A DNA stretch of 40,642 nucleotides from Mycobacterium sp. (lineage in GTDB: Bacteria; Actinomycetota; Actinomycetes; Mycobacteriales; Mycobacteriaceae). The position numbers and the translations under genes were made by a program. The stretch is taken from assembly GCA_003987775.1 (NCBI GenBank), contig RXJD01000041.1, forward strand, positions 51,251-91,892. Direction: 5' to 3'. The notes below the pieces were generated by a model that was not told the DNA's origin, searched no databases, and saw only the letters and a program-made list of their open reading frames with translations. Shown piece by piece: positions 20,212 to 26,379 of the stretch; the first letter of the stretch is position 1; each line of letters begins with the position of its first letter.

Positions 20212-20307
20212 CGCACTGCGGGGGGCTGGACGCGCGCGGGCTGCGGCTCTGGGGCCGTCGGCCCTGGTAGGTTTGGCAGTCGCACCGCGCCGGCCGGAGG
20301 ATGACCA

Positions 20308-20637
20308 ATGCTGATCATTGCGCTCGTATTAGCCCTAATCGGGCTTGTCGCCTTGGTGTTTGCCGTGGTGACCAGCAACGAGCTGGTGGCGTGGGTGTGT
20401 ATCGGCGCCAGCGTCCTCGGCGTCATTCTGCTGATCGTCGACGCGGTGCGGGAACGCCAGCAGCGCGAGGCGGGTAAGCAGGACGAGAAGGACGTTGAGG
20501 ACGAGGACGACGGCGAACCCCTCGACGCCGTCGATTACCCCGACGAGGCTGACACTCCTGACGGATCAGCCGGCGACACCGCCGAGGACGACGAGCCTGC
20601 CGAGGAGCCGGCGGCCGACGAGAGTTCGAAGAAGTAG
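20308..20637 (+). CDS. Small membrane protein with acidic tail (Rv2144c-like)
   Basis: 109-residue protein with two transmembrane helices at the N-terminus (about 2-21, LIIALVLALIGLVALVFAVV, and about 29-47) followed by a cytoplasmic tail that is extremely rich in Asp and Glu (KDVEDEDDGEPLDAVDYPDE onward). GGAGG lies about 9 nt upstream of the ATG. Its place after wag31 matches a conserved mycobacterial membrane protein of unknown function. Converges with the next gene, leaving only 7 bp between stops. Confidence 0.85.
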   Translation: MLIIALVLALIGLVALVFAVVTSNELVAWVCIGASVLGVILLIVDAVRERQQREAGKQDEKDVEDEDDGEPLDAVDYPDEADTPDGSAGDTAEDDEPAEEPAADESSKK

Positions 20638-20644
20638 CGCTGTC

Positions 20645-21349
20645 TCACTGCCGCGGCACATCGTCGGCCGGTGTGGCCAGCAGTGCCCGCACCTCGTCGT
20701 CGGTGATCTGATGGAAATCGGCGTAGACCTGTCCGACGGCGTCGAAGTCGACCGGCATCGTCGCGAACACCACGTCGTCGGCTTCGGCGGCGAGTTGTCG
20801 GCGGGCTGAGCGGGGGCCCACCGGCACCGCGACCACAACCGACCGAGCTCCGGCCGCCCGCACCGCCCGCACCGCTGCCAGCATGCTCGCCCCGGTGGCG
20901 ATGCCGTCGTCGACCAGCACCACGGTGCGACCGCGCGGGTCGGCTTCCGCCCGGTCGCCGCGGTAGGCGTGTTCGCGGCGGCGCAGTTCCGCCGTCTCAC
21001 TCTCGATGACCGAGCGCACCTCGTCCTCACTGATGTGCAGGCTGGACACCACGTCGTCGTTCATCACCACCCGGCCGCCGCTGGCCAGTGCGCCCATCGC
21101 GAGTTCGGGCCAGCGCGGAACGCCGAGCTTTCGAACCACAAACACGTCCAGATCGGCGCCCAGCGCCGTGGCGACCTCCCACGCGACGGGTATGCCGCCG
21201 CGAGCGAGGCCGAGCACGAGTAGATCGGGTTTGCCGCGATAGGAGGCCAGCTCGGCCGCCAGTACGCGACCCGCTTCGCGGCGGTCGCGGTACCTGCGAG
21301 CCGGCATTCGCCGGAGAAAGCCCCTGGATGGGATCCTCGATGGGGTCAT
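20645..21349 (-). CDS. Phosphoribosyltransferase domain protein
   Basis: 234-residue protein of the type I phosphoribosyltransferase fold. The PRPP loop [13 protein letters not shown] is at about 143-155; [18 protein letters not shown] and [17 protein letters not shown] are typical of the ComF/Rv0571c-like subgroup found in mycobacteria, whose substrate is unknown. ATG 21349 is used; [13 protein letters not shown] at 21307 is an alternative start. Not obviously part of the division operon: it is on the opposite strand. Confidence 0.85.
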   Translation of the reverse strand: MTPSRIPSRGFLRRMPARRYRDRREAGRVLAAELASYRGKPDLLVLGLARGGIPVAWEVATALGADLDVFVVRKLGVPRWPELAMGALASGGRVVMNDDVVSSLHISEDEVRSVIESETAELRRREHAYRGDRAEADPRGRTVVLVDDGIATGASMLAAVRAVRAAGARSVVVAVPVGPRSARRQLAAEADDVVFATMPVDFDAVGQVYADFHQITDDEVRALLATPADDVPRQ

Positions 21350-21408
21350 GTCACACTCCCGACTGCGCGCCTCGTTTAGCCTACGACGCCGAGTCTGAGT
21401 GCAGAACT

Positions 21409-21437
21409 CTGCAATCAGCTGCGCGCGCTGACTGCAG
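21409..21437 (-). terminator. Hairpin downstream of sdaA
   Basis: CTGCAATCAGC (21409-21419) and GCTGACTGCAG (21427-21437) pair at 10 of 11 positions around a 7-nt loop. It lies about 110 nt after the sdaA stop on the minus strand and upstream of the phosphoribosyltransferase gene, so it could end sdaA transcription. No T-run. Confidence 0.4.
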
Positions 21438-21547
21438 TCGTCTCGCGGGCCTCACCGCTCCCACCCGCCGAGCTTCGGTCCGAGCCCCCTAGAAGGTGAA
21501 CCCCGTCGATTGCCTCGTCGCTCAGCGAGCCATTTCCCTTGTCCAGT

Positions 21548-22942
21548 TCAGCATTCGATGTAGTTGACCGAGACGTTCACAGCCAGTCCGCCGGTGGCGG
21601 TCTCCTTGTATTTGTGACTCATGTCCAGACCCGTAGTGCGCATGGTGTCGATGACCTCGTCGAGGCTGACCAGATGCGTACCGTCGCCGCGCAGTGCCAT
21701 CCGCGCGGCGTTGATGGCCTTACCGGCCGAGATGGCGTTGCGCTCGATGCAGGGCACCTGGACCAGTCCGGCGATGGGGTCGCAGGTCAGGCCAAGGCTG
21801 TGCTCCATCGCAATCTCCGCGGCATTCTCAACCTGTTGCGTTGTGCCGCCAAGGATTTCGGCCAGTCCGCCGGCGGCCATGGACGCGGCCGAGCCGACCT
21901 CGCCCTGGCAGCCCACCTCGGCGCCCGAGATCGACGCACGCTCCTTGTACAGCGACCCGATGGCTCCGGCGGTAAGCAGGAACCGGATCGCCGTGTCATC
22001 GGCGTCGGCCTTGCCGGCTGCGGTGTAGTGCACGGCGTAGTGCAGGACGGCGGGGATGATGCCGGCAGCGCCGTTGGTGGGGGCGGTGACGACCCGGCCC
22101 CCTGAGGCGTTCTCCTCGTTGACCGCCAACGCGACCAGATTGACCCAGTCCTCAGCGAATTGGGCGGCGCGGTTCGGATCCTCGGCGTCGAGACGTCGGT
22201 ACCAGTCATGGGCGCGCCGCCGGACGTTCAGTCCGCCCGGCAGGATGCCGGTGCGACTGACGCCGTTGCGTTCACATTCGACCATCACGTCGCGGATGTG
22301 CAGCAGGCGTTGGCGCACCTCCGTCTCACTGCGGGTACCGGTCTCGTGGGCGAGCATGACCTCGCTGATCGACATGTTCTCGGTCTCGGTGAGTTTCAGT
22401 AGTTCCTCGGCGGAGGAGAACGTCAGCGCGGCGGGCGGCTCGCCTGCGCTGCCCGCCGGCGTGGCGGCCGCCTCGGTCCCGGTGAGCACGAAGCCCCCGC
22501 CGATCGAGAAGTAGGTCTCGGCGAAGATGGTGTTGCCGTCACCGTCGACCGCGTCCAGGCGCATGCCGTTGGGATGCGTCGGCAGCACTGTGAGCGGATG
22601 GAGCACCATGTCCTCTTCGCGCAGTGCGATCGGGACGCTCCCGCCGAGCAGAACTGCAGCGCCAGAACGGAACTCGGCAAGCCGTGCTTCCTTGACCTCG
22701 GTCCGAACGGTTTCCGGCAGGTGACCGTCCAGACCCAGCAGGATGGCCGGCTGAGTGCCGTGTCCGGCGCCGGTGGCCGCCAGTGACCCGTATAGGTCGA
22801 CGCGGACACCGGCCACCCGGGCCAGCCGATCGGAGCCGCGCAACTCTTCGGCAAATCGCGCCGCGGCCCGCATCGGCCCGACCGTGTGCGAACTGGACGG
22901 TCCGATGCCGACCGTGAACAGATCGAACACGCTGATGGTCAC
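21548..22942 (-). CDS. sdaA: L-serine dehydratase, iron-sulfur type
   Basis: 464-residue single-chain enzyme that deaminates L-serine to pyruvate. The beta domain is N-terminal ([20 protein letters not shown]) and the alpha domain C-terminal. C345, C387 and C398 ([29 protein letters not shown]) are the expected ligands of the catalytic [4Fe-4S] cluster, and the protein ends exactly in a cysteine, C464. In the Legionella enzyme the C-terminal cysteine is known to fold back onto the cluster as a fourth ligand. GTG 22942 start. It is the last gene of the riboswitch-headed operon, downstream of gcvH and a glyA-like remnant; the M. tuberculosis gene sdaA (Rv0069c) lies next to glyA2. Confidence 0.96.
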   Translation of the reverse strand: MTISVFDLFTVGIGPSSSHTVGPMRAAARFAEELRGSDRLARVAGVRVDLYGSLAATGAGHGTQPAILLGLDGHLPETVRTEVKEARLAEFRSGAAVLLGGSVPIALREEDMVLHPLTVLPTHPNGMRLDAVDGDGNTIFAETYFSIGGGFVLTGTEAAATPAGSAGEPPAALTFSSAEELLKLTETENMSISEVMLAHETGTRSETEVRQRLLHIRDVMVECERNGVSRTGILPGGLNVRRRAHDWYRRLDAEDPNRAAQFAEDWVNLVALAVNEENASGGRVVTAPTNGAAGIIPAVLHYAVHYTAAGKADADDTAIRFLLTAGAIGSLYKERASISGAEVGCQGEVGSAASMAAGGLAEILGGTTQQVENAAEIAMEHSLGLTCDPIAGLVQVPCIERNAISAGKAINAARMALRGDGTHLVSLDEVIDTMRTTGLDMSHKYKETATGGLAVNVSVNYIEC

Positions 22943-22946
22943 CGGT

Positions 22947-23030
22947 CTAGGCCCTTGATTTTGAGTAGATCGGGAAGTGACGTGCCAGCTGCGCGATCCG
23001 CGCGGGCAGGCCGCTCAGGTCGGCGTTCAA
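22947..23030 (-). pseudogene. C-terminal remnant of a serine hydroxymethyltransferase gene (glyA-like)
   Basis: The 84 nt between gcvH and sdaA read, in one frame, [20 protein letters not shown] followed by IYSKSRA and a TAG stop. This resembles the last helix of GlyA (arginine-rich helix ending in RFPxY). A glyA gene lies at this place in related operons (gcvT-gcvH-glyA-sdaA in Streptomyces; glyA2-sdaA in M. tuberculosis). I infer that glyA was deleted, leaving its tail fused to the gcvH stop. The fragment is short, so this rests on context as much as on sequence. Confidence 0.5.
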
Positions 23031-23422
23031 GCGCTGACTCCGTTTTTCTCCGCGTACTCCGCAGCGGTCAGCAGCTCGCCGGCCGCGTCGGGCTGGACGG
23101 CGAACAACCAGCCGGCACCGTACGGTTCGGCGGTGATCACGGCGGGGTCGTCGGCGGCGGCCCGGTTCACCTCGACGACGGTGCCGCTGACGGGTGGGTA
23201 GAGCTCGGAGACGGTTTTGGTCGACTCGACCTCCCCGCACGCCTCGCCGACCGTGACAGCGGCGCCCACCTCGGGGAGGTCGACGAAAACCAGGTCACCG
23301 AGGGAGTTGGTGGCCACCGACGTGATGCCGATTCGCACGGGTGTGTCCGGTAGTCCGGCGCCGGGGGCGATCATCACCCACTCATGATCGTCGGTGTAAC
23401 TGCGGTCATTCGGGATGGACAC
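23027..23422 (-). CDS. gcvH: Glycine cleavage system H protein
   Basis: 131-residue lipoyl carrier that shuttles the aminomethyl group between the P, T and L proteins. The lipoylation site is K69 in the motif GEACGEVESTKTVSELYPPV; SYTDDHEWV and GDLVFVDLPEVG are also characteristic, and the full fold is present. GTG 23422 start with AAGGAG about 10 nt upstream. It is intact although its former operon partners for the P and T proteins are broken here, so it must work with P and T proteins encoded elsewhere, or be on the way to loss. Expression is expected to depend on the upstream glycine riboswitch. Confidence 0.95.
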   Translation of the reverse strand: MSIPNDRSYTDDHEWVMIAPGAGLPDTPVRIGITSVATNSLGDLVFVDLPEVGAAVTVGEACGEVESTKTVSELYPPVSGTVVEVNRAAADDPAVITAEPYGAGWLFAVQPDAAGELLTAAEYAEKNGVSA

Positions 23423-23452
23423 GTGCCTGACTCCTTGCAGTGGTTTCGCGGT

Positions 23453-23807
23453 TCAGCCGCGCCGGTAGAACGGGAAGGGGGGACGTGCGACGTCGCCGTC
23501 GGACAACGCCTGTAGCGCAGCGCGCTCTGCGAAGTCCTTGTTCAATCGGACTGCCGTGCCCGGCCGGGCCTCGTAGGGGCAGGACCATCGGCGCGGTACT
23601 GCGGATCTGCGCAGGAACGGCCGAGTCGATCAGGTCGTCGAGGCGGTCGAAGCCCACGGTCTCGAGCATGCGGGCGACGGCGGTGGGGCCGGGGCGGATA
23701 TGGCGGGTGCAGAAAACGCCCGCGTTGCGCTGCGACGAGACGTCGGGTAACACGCCAGGTGCCTCCAGGTTCACGAAGTCCGGATTTCTCCGAACTGGAA
23801 TGGACAC
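23453..23807 (-). pseudogene. Fused remnant: gcvP 5' end joined to gcvT-like 3' end
   Basis: From about 23740 down, one frame reads FCTRHIRPGPTAVARMLETV followed by GFDRLDDLIDSAVPAQIRS, which matches the N-terminus of glycine dehydrogenase GcvP (consensus RHIGPDxxAVxxMLxxIG). Around 23590 the similarity stops. In another frame the next segment reads YEARPGTAVRLNKDFAERAA and ends PPFPFYRRG with TGA at 23453-23455; this resembles the last part of aminomethyltransferase GcvT (GLGxxVRLxKDFxGRxAL and a PFxRRG end). A large deletion plus frameshift best explains it. A GTG at 23807 opens the frame, but GGGGAG abuts it directly; with normal spacing the start would be an ATT near 23801. gcvH follows 30 bp later. 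Confidence 0.7.
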
Positions 23808-23813
23808 CTCCCC

Positions 23814-24010
23814 GCTCTGTCCTGTGAACCTGAGAGTTTGGAAGCATCGGGCCCGCGGGCCGGATGCGCTCTACACCTTCGGTAAGTCCCGGCTGGGCCG
23901 GGGCTGTTCTCCAGAGTTGCCTCGGCGCTGCGGTACTGGGGCCTGAGAGATTCCCGGGGAGGAACTTGCTCCTACGGCGCCTCCGTGGCGGAGGTTCTCC
24001 CGCTGCGCTT
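23814..24010 (-). promoter_or_regulatory. Tandem glycine riboswitch
   Basis: On the minus strand two glycine aptamers follow one another. Aptamer 1 (about 24006-23931) has GGAGAAC, the core GCCGTAGGAGCAAG and ATCTCTCAGGCCCC. Aptamer 2 (about 23914-23815) has GGAGAAC, the core ACCGAAGGTGTAGAGCGC and the canonical closing segments AAACTCTCAGG and AGGACAGAG. The core, the CTCTCAGG element in each unit and the short linker are all as in known glycine riboswitches, which usually switch on glycine cleavage genes when glycine is bound. It ends about 7 nt before the gcvP/gcvT remnant, and the first intact gene behind it is gcvH. Confidence 0.92.
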
Positions 24011-24152
24011 CAACGGCGTCTTGAGTTGTGAGGGTGGACGCTACCTTCCGAACCGGCCGTTGTCATCCTGAGAACTTCGTCGGGGGTGTCGCGGCCGCCC
24101 GGAATGTAGGGCTCGGCGGCCCCCCGGGGGTGTTCAATCTTTTGGACATCTA

Positions 24153-24398
24153 GGCGCCTCGACCTACAAGATGCCCGGCGGTGTGCCGATGTGCTGGGCG
24201 GTGCTTGGGTTCTTCGCGTTCGTCATCTGGGCGTTCACCCAGAAGGCCGACACCCTTCACGCGCTGCAATGCACGCCGGTGTGGTTCGTCGTCTTGGCAA
24301 TCGTCTGGTCGGTGGTCCGCAAGCGGCCGCACCATCTGCAGAAGGAAACCGTCTTCGAGGCTGAGCTGGAGTCGGACGAGCCGATGGCATCCGCGTGA
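24153..24398 (+). pseudogene. C-terminal fragment of an amino-acid permease (APC type)
   Basis: Frame reads GASTYKMPGGVPMCWAVLGF then FAFVIWAFTQKADTLHALQC and TPVWFVVLAIVWSVVRKRPH, ending in an acidic tail at 24398. The pattern KMPG, two hydrophobic helices and a final WxxxRKR fits the last two transmembrane segments of D-serine/D-alanine/glycine or asparagine permeases (CycA/AnsP group). Only about 80 residues remain, there is no ribosome binding site and the upstream 150 bp show no transporter sequence. Its place beside the glycine riboswitch fits a lost glycine or serine uptake gene. It could also be a small two-helix membrane protein starting at ATG 24171. Confidence 0.45.
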
Positions 24399-24464
24399 TC
24401 TGACCGCGTGCGGGTTAGCGGGTCCGGACCAGACCCAGTCACTACCAGGCTGCTCGTCCGGGGA

Positions 24465-24510
24465 ATCTGTAACCCATGACGCGACTCATCTGTAACCGAT
24501 GACGCGACTC
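24465..24510. repeat. 23-bp tandem duplication
   Basis: ATCTGTAACCCATGACGCGA plus CTC (24465-24487) is followed directly by the same 23 bp with a single C-to-G change (24488-24510). The repeated motif TGTAACC-ATGACG-GACTCATC resembles terminal sequences of mycobacterial insertion sequences of the IS481/IS3 kind, but no transposase is present. Confidence 0.7.
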
Positions 24511-24517
24511 ATCACAC

Positions 24518-24574
24518 TGGTGTCCGAGGGGGGACTTGGCCATCTGCGACACGGGTTGCGAGCTGGCGAATCGG
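24518..24574. repeat. Dispersed direct repeat, copy 1 (tRNA-3'-end-like)
   Basis: Shares TGTCCGAGGGGG, CGACACGGGT and CTGGCGA in the same order and spacing with 25673-25726, roughly three quarters identical over 55 bp in the same orientation. On the minus strand positions 24538-24518 read CAAGT, CCCCC, then CTCGGAC, A, CCA: exactly the layout of a T-loop end, T-stem, 7-nt acceptor strand, discriminator and CCA tail of a tRNA (tRNA-Leu-like). The rest of a tRNA is not present. Confidence 0.6.
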
Positions 24575-24628
24575 TACTTGATCGTCGTCTGTGCTGGGAT
24601 TGACCCACTCTGATGTCGAGTGGTCAGG

Positions 24629-25063
24629 TTAGGGGTCGAGTTGGGCGGGGGCGACTCGACACCCGGCGGCTTGGGCTCCAGTGTGCAGGCGTCGGTCCCA
24701 AACGGCGACGATCAGGCCGGGTTCACCGACAGCCAACGCGCTGGCCAGATGAACAGCGTCGGCTCCGCGCAAGGCATGGGCTCGGGCGAGGCGGCCGGCG
24801 TGCTGTTCAACCTTCGCGGTGAGTTCGACTGGGCGGGTGGCGGCCCAGAAGTCCTGCCAGTCACGCTCGGTTTCGGCGAGCTCGGATTCGGTTAGGTCGT
24901 GATTGCGGGCTGCTGCAGCGAGTGCGGCGCGGACTTCGGGGTAGGCCAGGCGACTGGACAATGCGGCGTCGCAGCCGTCCCATAGAGCGGACGCCAGCGA
25001 GCTCCCTGTCTCGGTGGTGAGAAGTTTGACGAAGGCGCTGGCGTCGAAGTAGACGAGCGGCAC
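24629..25063 (-). CDS. vapC: VapC-type PIN-domain toxin
   Basis: 144-residue PIN-domain ribonuclease. All four acidic metal-binding residues are visible: D7 (VYFDASAFVKLL), E43 (AYPEVRAAL), D102 (GADAVHLASAL) and D123 (VAVWDRRL). VapC toxins cleave specific RNAs such as tRNA or rRNA and are neutralised by the antitoxin encoded just upstream. GTG 25063 start, 3 nt after the antitoxin stop, so the two are co-transcribed and probably translationally coupled. The RNA target cannot be predicted. Which numbered VapBC family it belongs to was not determined. Confidence 0.93.
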   Translation of the reverse strand: MPLVYFDASAFVKLLTTETGSSLASALWDGCDAALSSRLAYPEVRAALAAAARNHDLTESELAETERDWQDFWAATRPVELTAKVEQHAGRLARAHALRGADAVHLASALAVGEPGLIVAVWDRRLHTGAQAAGCRVAPAQLDP

Positions 25064-25066
25064 CGG

Positions 25067-25327
25067 TCAGCGCCGCTGGTCGCTGACCCGGTCAGACACC
25101 GGCCGCCGCGGTCGGGGCCCGGACCGTCCCGCAGCGACGGGCCGCTGCGTGGTGGCCTTGCCAATCACGCCTTCGGCCGTGAGACGCTCCAAGGTGCCTG
25201 CGCTGTCCAGCGCAGCGAGTCGCGCGACCGGAATCCCGCGGTCGGTGATGACGACCTCACCACCAGCCCGAGCTCGATCGAGCCAATCGCTGAGGTGCGC
25301 GCGCAACTCGGTCACGGATACCTCCAC
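25067..25327 (-). CDS. vapB: VapB antitoxin, Phd/YefM-like
   Basis: 86-residue antitoxin. The N-terminal half (VEVSVTELRAHLSDWLDRAR then AGGEVVITDRGIPVARLAAL) is the Phd/YefM DNA-binding and dimerisation fold; the C-terminal part is Arg- and Pro-rich (SGPRPRRPVSDRVSDQRR) and would wrap the toxin. The frame is open far upstream, but homologous sequence begins at GTG 25327. There is no ribosome binding site; a -10-like TACAGT ends 7 nt before the GTG, which suggests a leaderless transcript. Antitoxins of this type repress their own promoter. Confidence 0.9.
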   Translation of the reverse strand: MEVSVTELRAHLSDWLDRARAGGEVVITDRGIPVARLAALDSAGTLERLTAEGVIGKATTQRPVAAGRSGPRPRRPVSDRVSDQRR

Positions 25328-25334
25328 ACCGTGA

Positions 25335-25365
25335 ACTGTACACTCACTGAACCGTGATTTGTACA
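25335..25365 (-). promoter_or_regulatory. vapBC promoter and probable operator
   Basis: Two palindromic TGTACA hexamers (25337-25342 and 25360-25365) lie 23 bp apart start to start. The first overlaps the minus-strand -10-like box TACAGT (25340-25335), 7 nt before the vapB GTG. Repeated small palindromes over the promoter are what autoregulation by a Phd-type antitoxin would need. Binding is inferred. Confidence 0.5.
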
Positions 25366-25672
25366 CGTTTCTACTGCGCGCGGCTACTGCGACCTGGGAG
25401 ATTGACCTGCGTGTCGCAAGTCGGACGCGAGGTGGCAACAGGCCGACACACCGGTTCGTCCGCGGCGCTGGCGACGCCGAGACGGTCGATGTCATGGTGG
25501 CTGGTCGCCTTTCGTCCAGCTGCATCCGAAGGTATTGCGGCGGAAGGTGTTTGCCGTTGCCGTCGTACGACAGATTTAGGACATCAAAGCGATACCCAAT
25601 CAATATCAGCAAATGCAAAGGCCCGCTGCGATCGAGCTCAGAGCAAATTTTCCATATTTGCAGCTAAGAAAT

Positions 25673-25726
25673 TGTGTCCGAGGGGGAAAAGCCACTTACG
25701 ACACGGGTCGTCGTCTGGCGATTGGG
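25673..25726. repeat. Dispersed direct repeat, copy 2
   Basis: Diverged copy of the repeat at 24518-24574, in the same orientation and about 1.15 kb away: TGTCCGAGGGGG, GCCA, CGACACGGGT and CTGGCGA are shared in order. The tRNA-like portion is partly lost (AAAAG in place of GGACTTGG). The two copies bracket vapBC. Confidence 0.6.
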
Positions 25727-25767
25727 GCGCTGACCGCTTCGGTCAAGCATCGGCCCACGTTTTTCGC

Positions 25768-26346
25768 TCAATCGCCACGCCGAGGAGCTCGCCCATCGGG
25801 CGGCCAGCCGTCGGTACCGGACTCAAGTGGAATATTCAGGGATCGAAGCAGGATCGAAAAGAGCCGCCAATTGGCGATTGCTCCGACAAGTTCGACTAAA
25901 ACCGCGTGATCGCTATTGAATGCCTTCTGGCACGCAGCCCAGTTTTCCTCGGAGATGACCCCGTCGCGTACCACATCATCGGTCGCTGCGAGGACCGCAC
26001 GTTCGACTGGCCCGAGGCTTTCGGAATTCTGCCAGTCGCGCACCGCGAGGAGATCATGCTCAGGCACGCCGAGCAGTGTGGCGATTCGCCAATGTTGGGT
26101 CCATTCGTATTCGGAGCCAGTGATCCAGCCGATGCGCATGATGACCAGCTCGCGTAGCCGCGCGTCAAGGGAACCGCGGAAGAGTAATGCGTCTAGCAGC
26201 CCGTACAGCGCAACCGCCACACGCGGCTGATGAAGTGCCACGCGGAATACCGACAGTTCTGCCAACTCTTCGGGCAACCCACATTCGGCAGCCCGCAGCC
26301 GGGCCTGCTCGCGGTCGAGCATCGGTACGCGTTCCGCCATGGTCAC
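25768..26346 (-). CDS. AhpD-like/carboxymuconolactone decarboxylase family protein
   Basis: 192-residue all-helical protein of the CMD/AhpD superfamily. The signature LRELVIMRIGWITGSEYEWT followed by QHWRIA is clear, with the E-x-x-W-x-x-H arrangement, but there is no CxxC redox pair; the position often held by Cys in TGCEYEWxQH homologues is Ser here. It is therefore not a classical peroxidase. GTG 26346 with GAGGG about 7 nt upstream; ATG 26340 is possible. It is 33 bp downstream of the alcohol dehydrogenase gene and probably in the same transcript. Proteins of this kind often accompany steroid or aromatic degradation genes; the substrate is unknown. Confidence 0.82.
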   Translation of the reverse strand: MTMAERVPMLDREQARLRAAECGLPEELAELSVFRVALHQPRVAVALYGLLDALLFRGSLDARLRELVIMRIGWITGSEYEWTQHWRIATLLGVPEHDLLAVRDWQNSESLGPVERAVLAATDDVVRDGVISEENWAACQKAFNSDHAVLVELVGAIANWRLFSILLRSLNIPLESGTDGWPPDGRAPRRGD

Positions 26347-26379
26347 GGGTGGCCCTCTCTGTTGAACCTCTGCATGCCG

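Larger units (their letters stand above)
24399..24628. other. Gene-free accessory segment
   Basis: No credible coding region. It holds a 23-bp tandem repeat, a segment resembling the end of a tRNA gene, and one copy of a dispersed repeat, all described separately. It probably marks the edge of inserted DNA carrying the toxin-antitoxin pair. Confidence 0.5.
25328..25767. other. Gene-free segment with low GC
   Basis: About 440 bp without a recognisable gene. The stretch around 25560-25680 has a GC content near 47 percent, far below the genome norm, and the diverged copy of the dispersed repeat lies at 25673-25726. Open frames exist on both strands but none resembles a known protein. Looks like decayed foreign DNA. 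Confidence 0.5.

Noticed and set aside
24518-24538. Complete tRNA gene on the minus strand
   Set aside because: Only the 3' end pattern is present; no anticodon arm, D arm or matching 5' acceptor strand at the right distance.
25354-25899. Plus-strand frames of 98-181 codons next to vapBC
   Set aside because: No similarity recognised, poor codon pattern, partly antisense to the AhpD-like gene and without a ribosome binding site.
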